A stretch of DNA of 64,000 nt from Bombardia bombarda (taxonomy: Eukaryota > Ascomycota > Sordariomycetes > Sordariales > Lasiosphaeriaceae): positions 3,247,001 through 3,311,000 of the forward strand of contig JAULSR010000001.1 of assembly GCA_030512295.1 (NCBI GenBank). The letters run 5' to 3'. How positions within the stretch are numbered: the first letter of the stretch is position 1; every line of letters begins with the position of its first letter. The translations under genes were made by a program, and so were the position numbers. A model generated the notes under the pieces. The model saw nothing but the letters and a program-made list of their open reading frames with translations, did no database searches and was not told the origin of the DNA. This document shows positions 47,401 to 58,003 of the stretch, in pieces.

Positions 47401-48239
47401 CAACCGTGTCATCACTATTTGGTACAGATCACCCGAACTACTACTTGGCGAGACCCAGTATGGGCCAGCTGTTGATATTTGGAGCGCTGCCTGCGTACTG
47501 GTGGAGATATTGACCAAACGAGCCATCTTCCCAGGAGATGGGAGCGAGATTAGCCAACTGGAGAAGATACACTCCATACTGGGGACACCCAACAGGACGG
47601 ATTGGCCCAACCTTATCGAGATGCCCTGGTTCGAGCTTTTGAGGCCGGGATATCGGAAGCCAAATGTATTTGCAGAGAAGTACAAGGAACAAGTAACACC
47701 TGCCGCCTTTGAATTACTAGCATCGATGTTTCACTACGATCCCGACAAACGCCCCACAGCAGCTGAGGTCCTCAATCACCCTTACTTCACAACGGAGGAA
47801 CCGGCTTCGCAGCAGGCATTTGAGTAAGTCGCACAGCAGTTATACCTCGTCGTTTTTACACTACATATGACAAGTTCTGACATTTTTACTTCTTAGGCTG
47901 AAAGACCTTGACGGTGACTGGCACGAATTCGAATCAAAGGCCCTCAGACGCGAGAACGAGAAGAAGGAGAAGGAAGCACGGCGAGCCCAGAAGGAGGCAA
48001 CAGTGGTCATCGCTCGTGACAAGGACCGCAAGCGTCCTAACGAGGCCAAGGATGTAACACTCCGGGAAGCGAAGCGTCCGCACGTTGAATTGGAGAATAC
48101 CAACCAACAAAGAACAGAGAGCAGCAGCCATGAGGCGCAGCAACAGCTGCCATCTCAAGCATCACATACTCTCACCAATAACACCAAACAGCCAGCCGCT
48201 GCCGTCCCCCTTGACGCCCAGGCACCAGCTAAGCCTTAA
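44495..48239 (+). CDS. CTK1: CTD kinase catalytic subunit (Ctk1/CDK12-type) with long RS-rich N terminus
   Basis: Three exons: 44495-46014, 46066-47823 and 47897-48239, giving 1,206 aa. The introns (51 and 73 nt) are GT/AG, the first with a gctaac branch site. The ATG has a textbook context, gccgccATGg. Residues 1-450 contain a Pro-Val run (PVPVPVPV) and many RS/SP blocks (RSRSPP, RHRSRSP). A G/Y/S/Q-rich region with RGG-like GGFRGGF follows. The kinase domain starts at about 795: P-loop VGSGTYGKVFKG (about 802-813), VALK Lys (about 825), GFPVTAVREIKLL cyclin-binding helix, LHRDIKAANIL (about 915-925), DFGLA (about 936-940), activation-loop Thr in DYTNRVITIWYRSPE (about 952) and VDIWSAACVLVE. 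A charged coiled tail ends the protein. Ctk1 phosphorylates Ser2 of the RNA polymerase II CTD during elongation with cyclin and Ctk3 partners. The PVTAVRE helix and CTD-kinase loop favour Ctk1 over Bur1. Confidence 0.92.
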
Positions 48240-49540
48240 CTATAGCTATTAACCAGAGGCCCGTGCATAATGGGGTCCCGTTATCATTAAATATTAGAAA
48301 GAGCATTTCAAGCCAAGCCAAGCAGTGACCCCTTGGTTGGAGGAGGAAGAAAGGAAAGGCTTACATAGTTGTAAAAAGGACACACCCCGCGCTTCGCGTG
48401 CTTAGCTTAATGCTAGCAGAAGTGAGAAATGCGCCGTCGACCGATTATCTAAGGTGCAGGGGTTGGTTGGGGTGGCCGTTGTCGTCGTCGTGTCTGTCTG
48501 TCTGGTGAGGGAGGGGGTGGGGGAGGGAATGATTGTACGACTATCTTAAAAAAGACGGGTTTATATGGCATGCATGCATGGGCGCGCGCGAATGGGAAGA
48601 ATTCATCTATTCTGGTTGCTCGGCGGCGTTGCGCTCCTCCCTTGTACGAGAGAAGAAAGACTATTAGGGGTCAGGGATGGAAGGAAGGGAAGGAAGGAAT
48701 ATGGAAATTATGGGAACAAACAAGAGGAAGAAGAGGACAGTTGGGATAAGGATGTGGTCTAGGAAGTAGATATATATATAGGGGTATATCTCTCTCTATA
48801 TATATAGATATTCTCGGGCGTGTTTGTGGATGTATGGTATTATTACGTGGTGTTGATGGGTATGAGTACGTACTTGATTGGGGTGGTTTGATTTGACATT
48901 ATCTTGGGGATTGAATAAGGTACATTAGTTACGTTAGTTGATTGATAGATAGGTGCTTTGCTGTGGGCCGCCCCCTAACCCGTTTGTTTACATACCTAGC
49001 TAGGTACTTTCTTTGGTATCCAATCAGATGTGCAATCAGCCGATAGTTCAGGGGTGAAAAGAGGTAAATAATTTATAACTAAGAGATCTAACAACATTGC
49101 TTTTTACTTTCCTTTAGCCCAACTGACACTTTGCCCACTTTACCCAAAGGACAAGCCAGGTAAACAAGTAAATAATGAAACATTGAACATAACAAAAAGA
49201 CCTGGGTATATATACTACTGAACACGCCGGTGGATAACTCTCCAAACTTTCCTCCCAATCGTGATTCATGTAAATCTCTAGCAGAGAATAGTCCTGCTTT
49301 CTTTGCATTCTGTGATACACATGGGTATGGAGTCAAATTGTAGGAATCGACAGCCAATTACCATCTCATCTGAAGTCTCTCCTAAGCTCGACCCTGCAAG
49401 CCAATAAGGGTGTAACCAAAAAGAAAAAAAAATCTTCACACATAACCACGAACCTCTGTATCACATGTTTCAAACACCTTTCCCAAACATTTTTCGTTTG
49501 TTTGCGTCTTTTCGCAACCAAGTCTTGTGCGTTTGTATGG
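48240..49540. other. Convergent intergenic spacer CTK1 / serine-rich orphan
   Basis: This spacer holds the 3' flanks and a TA/TC-rich stretch (about 48768-48810) with a ctatatatatag palindrome. A perfect 14-bp palindrome tacctagctaggta lies at 48993-49006. No gene is supported. Confidence 0.5.
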
Positions 49541-51532
49541 TTAGCGCGCGTTATCCTTCCTAGCGGCAGTCGACGGCTTCCCCCTCGTCTCCGCGGTCAC
49601 GTTAACAGTCTTGAGCAGCTGCCGCAGACTTCCCTCAGCATGGCTCAGTGTTGTAGCAGTGTCCCGGGGATATGATAATTTCGTAGCAGAACTGGTCTCG
49701 GTTATCGTCTGCTGTTGTGCGCCACTGCCCCTCCATGGTATCCAGGCGCCCCAGCCTTGATGCAGCCCTCCGTATGCCCCTACCGGTTCCCTCGAACTTG
49801 CCTGATGGGGCAGCTGATCTGCAAGATGTACCTCAATCTGCTCGCTGGTACTCTGAGAGGACGACTCAGGTTGGCCTTCCTGGGAGGCGTTACTGTCGTC
49901 GCTGGGTCCATCGCTGCCAGGGGCGGCGGTGGTCCTTACCCCGAGGTGACTGCTTGATGTTTGCGGCAGTGCCGGTTCGCTGACGAGGGCCAAAGTAGAC
50001 TTGTGTTGTGATGATGAGCCTGCATCGTTTTGTTGTCCTGCAGTACTGCGGCTGGTATCCATGAGCGCCGTGGCAAACGAGGCCGACTTCTTGCGTGCCA
50101 GCTTGGCCGTGTATTCCTGCTGGTTATCCCCGCTCTCTCGGGTGGTGGTTGTACCATGACTCCCGTCCTCTGCGTTGGCTCTCGATGTCGAGCCTGATCC
50201 TGATCCCGATGCTGTCGAGTTATCCCAGTTCTTTATAGAGACCCTGCCGCGAATCTCATCGGCGATCTCGGCAGCCGACTTTTTCTTGGTCTTGGTCTTG
50301 TCCTCCTCAGAGGAGCGGCTTGACGACATGATTGTTTCCAAGGTGCCATATGCCGCACTTCTCCGCCGGCCTGTGCTCTTCCGTTTCCGATGCGAGCGGG
50401 CGGCACTGTTTTCGTCGTCGTCTGAGGTTATCGCTTGGAGTGTAGGGCCTCCGGCAGTACCATGGCCATGGCTGCGGCTTTTCCTCCTCGATCCCGAAGA
50501 TGACGATGCTACCCCGTGTGCGCCGAAGGGGATACCCGTGCCATGTGGTGACACGTGTACCTCGTACTGATTGCTCAGGGAGTAGCGTGAATGGGCGCAA
50601 ATCTCAGCAATCCTATCCAGATCCGCGCCTATGTCGTTCTCGCCTCCGCGGGCTTGCATCTCCGCCATAAAGCTCTTGAACGAGAAGGCCTCCAAGGGGG
50701 GCAATTTTGCCTCGTCGGGCTCCTGGCGCGTCGACACCACTGGCCATTGCCATGGCAGGGGCAGCTTCTTGCTGCTGCTCTTCTTGGTCTTGTGGTGGGG
50801 CATATTCACTCCACTGATGCTGCTCTCGTTAATAAGTGTGTTGGACTCGTTGCTGTCACCACCACCACCCGTCTCGAGGCCGCTGAGGGCAGGCTTGGTA
50901 GGTCTGCTGGAGAGACCGGCTCCTGACCTTGATGATAGCGGGAGCGGGACACGTCTTGAACCTCCACGGCTGCTGCTCGATGGGCGGTAGCGCTGCGACT
51001 GGACGTTGTACGATGCCTGACTCTGCGATGGCGAGGGTCCGGAGTATGTGCGCACCAGGACGGGTTGGGAATAGGTACTGCTCTGGGCACCGGTGCTCTT
51101 GGCGTAGTGAGACCCGCGGGTGGCGGACGGGTAGGTGCTGTTCAGCTTCTGCAATGCTGAGGTGCGGTGAGCTGTGATGGCGTCGTCGAGCGGGATGGGC
51201 CTGCCCTCTGCGATAGACGGGGCAAGAGAGGTGGACGACGGGTTGGGTTGGAACAAGAGCGTCGGGATCGAGAATGGAAAGGACCTCGGTCTGGATCTGG
51301 ATAGACGTTCGGGGGGCACTGGTTTAGAAGAGGACGGGAGAAGAGTGGAAGCAGAAGTAGAGGCAGAAGCGGAAGCGGAAGTGGGAGTGGGCCCTGAGGA
51401 TGAGGAGGGAGAGAGAGGATGTTGTTGATGAGGACGGGATAGAGGTTCCTGCTTTAAGCTCATAGCATTATCCCCTTTTGAGCCTTCTAGGCCTGCGTGG
51501 CCAAGGCCTTGAGGTTTGCTATATATATACAT
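49541..51532 (-). CDS. Uncharacterised serine-rich protein with one ordered central segment
   Basis: A single uninterrupted exon of 663 aa. The start is taken at the first ATG (MYIYSKPQGLGH); a second in-frame ATG 23 codons on (MSLKQEPLSRPH) is a plausible alternative. Most of the chain is Ser/Thr/Gln/Gly-rich and probably disordered. One segment looks folded, about 256-335: LPLPWQWPVVSTRQEPDEAK, LPPLEAFSFKSFMAEMQARG, DIGADLDRIAEICAHSRYSL, then NQYEVHVSPHGTG, suggesting two amphipathic helices and a strand. Basic KSRSHGHG and RKRKSTGRRR blocks may direct nuclear entry. I do not recognise a family and assign no function. Frame length and the ordered segment support it as a genuine gene. Confidence 0.7.
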   Translation of the reverse strand: MYIYSKPQGLGHAGLEGSKGDNAMSLKQEPLSRPHQQHPLSPSSSSGPTPTSASASASTSASTLLPSSSKPVPPERLSRSRPRSFPFSIPTLLFQPNPSSTSLAPSIAEGRPIPLDDAITAHRTSALQKLNSTYPSATRGSHYAKSTGAQSSTYSQPVLVRTYSGPSPSQSQASYNVQSQRYRPSSSSRGGSRRVPLPLSSRSGAGLSSRPTKPALSGLETGGGGDSNESNTLINESSISGVNMPHHKTKKSSSKKLPLPWQWPVVSTRQEPDEAKLPPLEAFSFKSFMAEMQARGGENDIGADLDRIAEICAHSRYSLSNQYEVHVSPHGTGIPFGAHGVASSSSGSRRKSRSHGHGTAGGPTLQAITSDDDENSAARSHRKRKSTGRRRSAAYGTLETIMSSSRSSEEDKTKTKKKSAAEIADEIRGRVSIKNWDNSTASGSGSGSTSRANAEDGSHGTTTTRESGDNQQEYTAKLARKKSASFATALMDTSRSTAGQQNDAGSSSQHKSTLALVSEPALPQTSSSHLGVRTTAAPGSDGPSDDSNASQEGQPESSSQSTSEQIEVHLADQLPHQASSREPVGAYGGLHQGWGAWIPWRGSGAQQQTITETSSATKLSYPRDTATTLSHAEGSLRQLLKTVNVTAETRGKPSTAARKDNAR

Positions 51533-53069
51533 GGTCTCAAGCAATTATAGAGAGCAATGCGAGATTGCCTGGCCTAGCCAGGGAGCGGATAGCACCATGC
51601 AAGTGTGTCGTGGAAGCAGCTCGGACGACGGAACGGGAGATGGGACTGTCATTCATGGATAGGATAGATAGGACGAAAGCGAGACGATGAACCCTGTCCT
51701 GGCTTTGTGTCCTGACTGGTGCCTGGGCCGATGTACTGTTTGCGTGTCTCGATCCCGGCTGGTTTTGATTTCCACGGCGGTCAACGTGGGCATCTCGCTG
51801 TGGCCAGCGGCAGAAGCAGAAGCAGAAGCAGAAGCAGAAGCAGAAGCAGAAGCAATCAAGGGTACTCTGCAGTTCGAGATAAGTTAGGTAGGTACAGGTA
51901 TGTGGGCAGGTAGGCAGGTAGTGCATGAAGTGGTCCCGCGTCTCGTCTCGTCATGAGTGGAGGTTTCGATCCAGGTCAAAAAGAGGCCCAGTAGTCGGTG
52001 TAAGTGTTAATAATCCCAATGCCACCACCAGAAACGTGTGTTGCAACTGCGAGATTGGATGGCGCGCAATTTTTACGCCCAGCTTCTCTCTGCGTTCTGC
52101 ATGTCGTCGTGGCTGTCGTTCAAAGGCTCAAAAATCTAGGCTTGTCTGAAGGCGGGGTTCGATTGCTGGCAGCTGGATCCACTCAGAAGCTTATCCCAGA
52201 GCCTAAGTCTTTTCAGGCAAGTGAGGTACCGATAGCTAGTATGAGTCTGTTTAAAAGGGGCATTACTGCACCAGATTCTTATTTGTACTAACAGACACTA
52301 CACACACTACAGGTATAGGCTTTAACCTGCGGCCTGCCCCCTATGTCCCCAAACCATCCAATCCATTTCATTTACTCATGAGAACAAGACTTGCCTCTTT
52401 GATTTGACTATCACCTATATACCTAAGGTAAACTTATGTGCTCCTCTACGCAACTGCAACAGCGGTAAAATCGGCCGCGCATACCTGCAGGGATACAAAC
52501 ATAAGCATGCATACGAGATAGGGTCGTTGGGCAGCGCCTTATTCTCCTCGGGATCACATATCGATCGGGCCAGTTAGTTTCAAGAATATGCGTGCGGGTA
52601 GATACATACAGACATCTGAGCAACCTTCAGTCAAACCCCCTAATATCAGTCCCCCAAATCAGATATAATACTAGCCTAATGCGACATATCACCATGCGGC
52701 AGCTTTCGTAAATCTGAGCAGTATCATTATTCATTCCCCTTCCGACCCATCAGCCCATCCTGTTTCCTCCCGGTCGGCATCATACCAGACCATAGCGTTC
52801 CGTTCTGTAATAAGGAAAGAAGTGACAACAGAGTCGTCGTGCAAAGAAAAGAACCCCCCTCCTGTTTCACTGTCGAGTGCTATCCTCCTCAAGCAGTAGA
52901 AGCATGTTATGCAATGCATCCATCATCTCTACCTCCTAGAATAGGAGCCAGCCGCCCTGCCCTGCCCTGCTCCTCCTCGGTATATCCTCCCTCCACATTC
53001 TCTTCTCACTCGTATTATACATCATCATCCCATCACCACCAAGCCCAGCGGGCCGGTCACTGTGCTTGC
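51533..53069. other. Intergenic region upstream of the serine-rich orphan
   Basis: This region holds the orphan's promoter, a CAGAAG repeat (51811-51854), GGTAGG-type elements at about 51884-51920 and the 3' flank of the Pmp3-like gene. No gene is supported. Confidence 0.5.
51811..51854. repeat. (CAGAAG)n hexamer repeat
   Basis: Just over seven perfect copies lie about 280 bp upstream of the orphan's start. Confidence 0.95.
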
Positions 53070-53553
53070 TTACACAGTCGGCTGGACAATGGTGCCGTAG
53101 CCGTTCCCGCCGCTCTGGATTCTCTCGCTGTAGACGCCCGGCGCCCGCGTGTTGCTGAAGCGCCCGAGTCTGGTCTGTTCGCGGCGGTCGTAGTAGACGT
53201 ATTCGAGGTAGAAGGCGTGCAGATGACCGGGGAAGTAGCTATGTTATTTGTGTGGTTAGTTAGTTACACCATTGGGCACGGTATCCGGTGAGGGGAGAAG
53301 AAGGGTAAGGGAGAGAAAGGGACGCAACGAATAGAGAACATACCCAAGAAGTGTGAGACAGATGTTGACCAGCAAATCTGCGCCGCAGCCTGCGATGGCA
53401 TAGACACCAAGAGGGGGCACTGTAGGTAACCATTGGGTTAGCATTTCGCGTGTGGTTTCCATGTGTGCATCGTGGCGTGGCGTTGAGGAGTGGGGTGAGC
53501 TGCATACAGAAGATGGTGACGAGCACCAGGAGGATGGCAGAAGCAGCGCCCAT
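53070..53553 (-). CDS. Pmp3/Sna-family plasma-membrane proteolipid
   Basis: Three exons: 53553-53508, 53419-53344 and 53238-53070, giving 96 aa. The introns are 88 and 105 nt with GT/AG ends. The spliced protein begins MGAASAILLVLVTIFLPPLG and continues VYAIAGCGADLLVNICLTLL, then GYFPGHLHAFYLEYVYYDRR. This is the two-helix Pmp3/RCI2 (UPF0057) fold, with PPLGV, the cysteine-containing loop and LGYFPGxLHAF all recognisable. About 35 soluble residues follow, ending GGNGYGTIVQPTV, as in the extended Sna2/Sna3/Sna4 subgroup rather than the 55-aa Pmp3 type. Pmp3 proteins affect membrane potential and cation tolerance; Sna proteins mark the vacuolar sorting route. Which applies here cannot be decided from sequence. 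Each exon is too short to be obvious unspliced. Confidence 0.9.
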
Positions 53554-56500
53554 TTTGACTGGTTTATTGTTGCTTGTAGCGGGGGATGGTATGTAGCGCT
53601 GCTGTTTTTCCGTTTCTGTAGCTAGATAGATGATGCTCGGTGAGTTGGGTTTGCTGGATACCTTGAGATCTAGAACAAGTTGAAGATTGGGGGGGAGACA
53701 GCATGCATTCCGTCGACCGACCACGCGGCCGATGGATGGTCAGGTCATGGCTTGGACAAAGGTGATGACGCACTGTGTCATGCACGGGCCACATTGCTTA
53801 GAGTCTTGAAGCCGCACAGCGGCAAGTCGGAAGGCAAACACTGGACGAACTTTGCATGACTTGACCATTTGTGTGAGTGTTATATAATGTGTGTTATAGT
53901 CTTGGATATCACCATGCGCTCAATATCACTGACAGCTTTGATTCGCGATATTGAACATACTGGTCTGAAGTTTCAGTTATGCCAATTTTCAGCTTGTTGA
54001 ACATGGTGAGCAACCCGAGACACGATTGTTAATGAACCGCATTTAAAAATACTAGTAATCTCTATGATATTTTGTCGCATATTGATTGGCTAGATTTCAT
54101 GACATGGGAAGAGTAACCATCGCAGTTATCTGTATGACCGTATATGTAGAAAAGTTCTGAGAGCTTATACGTTAGATTCTTTTCACGAACAGCTGCAAGA
54201 TTCACGATATCGCACGACGGGCGACAACTAACAAACCGGCCAGGCCCAATCCACAAATCGGAGCACAGACCGGTCGTTCTTGAGATCCATCTGCGAAATC
54301 CGTCAATTCAAATCTGGGCAATCTGGTCTCCATCTGCTGGAGTGAAACGTACGGGTCCCGTTCTCTGTTGTGGGCACGGGCAAGAAGTCGAATGTGAATG
54401 GTGCGTGCGTCAGGAGAAGGTGGGGAGGTGAATTGCGGTAATTCATATATGCTGCACTGTCGCCGTACCGCGCAGTTATGCCGACACATGAATCAATGTC
54501 TGCACAGCCTACAGTACGGTATTCTTACCTTAGCTCAGTTATTCGTAGAGCAGGGAGCAATAAGTCTGGCAACACCCCAACCACCCGGATGCTAGATTTT
54601 TGTTGTTTAGCGTTTCAACATCGCTCGCACCTTCCACCTCGTTGCTTTTCCAGACTTGCACCTACCTCATTGCTCGCACCTTCCCGTCTTCCGCAATCTG
54701 CCAGCTAAGTACCATCAATGGTCCCGCTGTTAGTGGAGTTTATTTCTTCACCTTACATTTCTGGGGGGGACTCGTCAAATATCAGCTCTGCAGGCGAGGG
54801 TACATACAAAGACCAAACTGTTTTGTGACAAAACCCAGCCTGTCTGGCGTTGTTGCCAGACTTGTCCCCCCATGCTGTAAATGCCAACACAGACCTCAGT
54901 AATCCCTGCCAATTCTCTCACAGCAACACTTGTGGGAGTACATGAGTTTCGGCGTCTCAGGCAATCGCTGAATCTTTAGCAAATCAGTAGGCATTCGTGG
55001 ATAGTGTAGTTGGATATGTTCGTTGAGCTTCTTCACCCAGCACAGCAAAATGGACCCCCAAGTTATGGATGCCAGGATAGCAGCAATGTGATGCCATGTG
55101 GTGGGGGTAGCAATGGGCTCTGCCCGAATGCTCGTTGCGCATACTGGAAAGTGCTGTGGTTATGTGGCACTTCAAACAACCACCTCCGCACGTTCGTTGA
55201 GAGATCGTCAAAGTCACAAAGCTACCGCCTGTCCTGGCTGAGATTCACTTCTTCTTGCCTGTATGTAGTAAAAAGCGGTACTGAAGTACCGGCCTAAATC
55301 AACGGCTTGAAGGTTCAGCCGAGCACCGATGCATGCGTGACGAAACTGATGATGGTATCGAGCTCAGGAGGCGAGGTGGGTGGAGGTGCTGTTGCCGGAT
55401 CGTACCGAAATGATGCCTCGCCCAAGACGGTAAGTGGAACGGACGATGCATGGGCTATGGACGGGAGCGTTGCAGTGAAGTGAGGCATGGTCGGTCGGTC
55501 CACCGCTGAACCGCGTGGGAGCTGTCCATCAGTGAAGTTAAAAGAAAATCCGGGCGAATTCTGTGTATTGGGCTGGAAAGCTCTCAACCATCAAACGAAA
55601 CCATATGGTTCCAAGACACAATAATGGGTGATCAAACACACACCCCATTTTTTGTTGCCACGCCCGGGTCCAAAAGACAAACTGACAGTCTGAGAACAGG
55701 CACTGCGGGACCCTCCCAAGTCTAGACCAGCGCCCAGCACTGTTGCAGCCAGCGGGCAGAAAGGACGTATAAGAAAGCGCCGGGTTAAAAGAGATGGAAA
55801 GTTGACAAAAAGATACTGGTCCTGATGACTCTCTGGTTTTGGCTGAAATGGAGGGGTGTCGGTTGGCGGTTGCTCCACGAAGGGGGCTTTCGGCAGTCCA
55901 ATGGGCGGGTGGGCGGATACGGCGGTGGGCGATCTATCATTACAGTTGACACCAAGATACCCTGACATGGCCACCGAGACACCGTTGGGGATTCTGGGGA
56001 TACCTGGAGCGCAAGGAGCGCCTTTTCAGCTTCGGCACATGATGGCGCTGTCTGTTGGGGGGGGGGGAAGAGGGTTGCATCCCTGTTGTCGAATGTCGTC
56101 CAGTGGTCACCAGTTGTAAAAATCCGGTCGCGTTAAAATAGATACGTCGATTTTCGACAATTCTGTCTTACCTTGCTTCGTCCACAGTCGCCCCATCCGC
56201 CCATCCACTTGCACCTACGAGCTCGAACAGTAACTAAGCAATACATCGAGGAGACAGAGGCTTCGCCCTTGGTGTTGAAGCTGAGAGCGAAGCCGGAGCT
56301 CGTTGAGGTTGTTGAACGGGCTGTTGGTGGGTGGCTGGTAGGCTACCTAGAAGTGTAAACTCCTCCCAGCAACCAGCAGGTACCTTTGCATTAACCGCAG
56401 AAAGGGGCGGTGGAGATAGGGGTGATGAGAGCTACCCTTTGCTGCCCAGCTATTGGGCCCAATTGGCGCATCCATCCTACCTAAGGTATGCAGCCTGCAT

Positions 56501-58003
56501 TCGATCGAAAGGCAGGGCCGTTGAAGACAGTGACCAATATGCAATGTAGGCATAGTGTAGAGTGTCCGTCGTTTTGTGTGTATGAAGACGTATAGACTTA
56601 CTGGATGCCCCTCGGAGGTGTGTATTGATCAGTTGGAGCTCGACCTGCATGAGGTGGTGGGTGCATCTCTTCTTCCCGGCTCGCAGGTGCCTCGCTCCGC
56701 CAAGCTGCATGCACTGCACAGCACAGGTAACCTCCATGGTCGGGCATAATGTCAGCGGCAATAGCCAGATCCAAGACAAGACGCCGCAAATTGGATATTT
56801 GGGACGAATGCAACTTTGGCCGTGTATGGATGGAAGTGGTGGATGGAATCAATCAGCTCAGCTCCCGTCGGCGGTGGGCAGTCCTGCTCCTAGTCTAGGT
56901 ATAGTCTTCGGGGCGGGTATGCCTAGAAGTGGGAGCCTGGCGTCCATTTCCAAGCAGGGAACCAGGGACCGAATTGGGCCATCGCCCCTGAACATCCAAA
57001 AGCCCAGGGCAGTCAGTCGGCCGTCCCCCTATTTCCCCTATTCCCTTCCACCCAAGTCCCTTCCAGGTAGCCCCTCATTCCATTCCTTCCTTCTCCACCC
57101 CAAGGTCACCACCATAGCTTCTGAGAGAAGGATCATGAGACACTAGAAATCTAAGGTACATGGACACTAGCAGCGAAGCACGCGTCAGGAGGCAGAGGTA
57201 AGACGTCGCTGCTCTTTGTCATTTGTGGTCATGCCTGGGACTTAAAAGCACGGAGGAGCTGTTGTTCCATGGTTTGTAGCCATAAGGTAAAAGTTTATTA
57301 CCTTATTTTACCTCCCCGCGTGAGGAATTTGGATATTTCCAAGGTAGCAGATGCGAAGCTTAAAACAAGGTTTGCAGAGCTTTGTTTTAAGCTTCTATTT
57401 CCACAAGAATGGAAGCTTGAGAAATGGAGGCTTGCAGTCGTGGCTTTTCTTTCTCGTTACTTTGGGTCTTGTCTTGCAACCTACCATCTCCATGCAACCT
57501 CTCTTGAGCTTTCCAGAGCTTTCAAGTTATCGATTGATGCGTAAGGTACTGTATCGACTTTGATGGAGCCACCCACTGCTACCTGGAATAGTACTTGACG
57601 AGTATGGCTTCCTGGTAGGTCGGTACTTACTAGCGTGCCTCAGGTACCTATTCGTACCTAAGTAGGTTAAGGTAGCCAGCAGGAGCAGGGCCAGCAGGGC
57701 CAGCCTGCAGCTCCGCATCACCGCGTCGAGCCCGGCTCGGCAAACTTATGAACCTTTCCCCCGTCTTCTTACCACATTTTCCCGAGCGCACCCGCCCCAT
57801 CGTTTGCCTGCGTCCACCTCCCCCAAGCGACCGAAAAAAAAAAGGTTTGGACAATTGCTGGCACTGCAGCCACAAAAAACCTACTGACCCAGACATTGCT
57901 TGCCAGGCAATTTTTCCTCGGTTCGCATTCAGCGTCATATAAGCTCGAGTCATCGCCTTCGAGTCTCTGAGCTCGAGAGCTCGATTTTTGCCTGATACCG
58001 GCC
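53554..58003. other. Very long divergent intergenic region (4.45 kb)
   Basis: This region lies upstream of both the Pmp3-like and Nrp1-like genes. No ORF has recognisable motifs. Structured sequence is concentrated at 57285-57395, listed separately. GGTACC/CCTAC elements lie near 57640-57672, within the likely Nrp1 promoter. Confidence 0.5.
57285..57395. repeat. Two successive inverted repeats (hairpins)
   Basis: aggtaaaa (57285-57292) pairs with ttttacct (57306-57313). Further on, gaagcttaaaacaa (57355-57368) pairs perfectly over 14 bp with ttgttttaagcttc (57382-57395) around a 13-nt loop. A 91-codon ORF (57269-57544, +) runs across both. It may be a decayed element or a structured RNA; neither is established. 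Confidence 0.75.

Noticed and set aside
54531..54553. tRNA-like D-arm sequence tagctcag...gtagagca
   Set aside because: The D-loop lacks the GG pair, the following bases form no anticodon stem, and no GTTC-type T-loop follows at the right distance.
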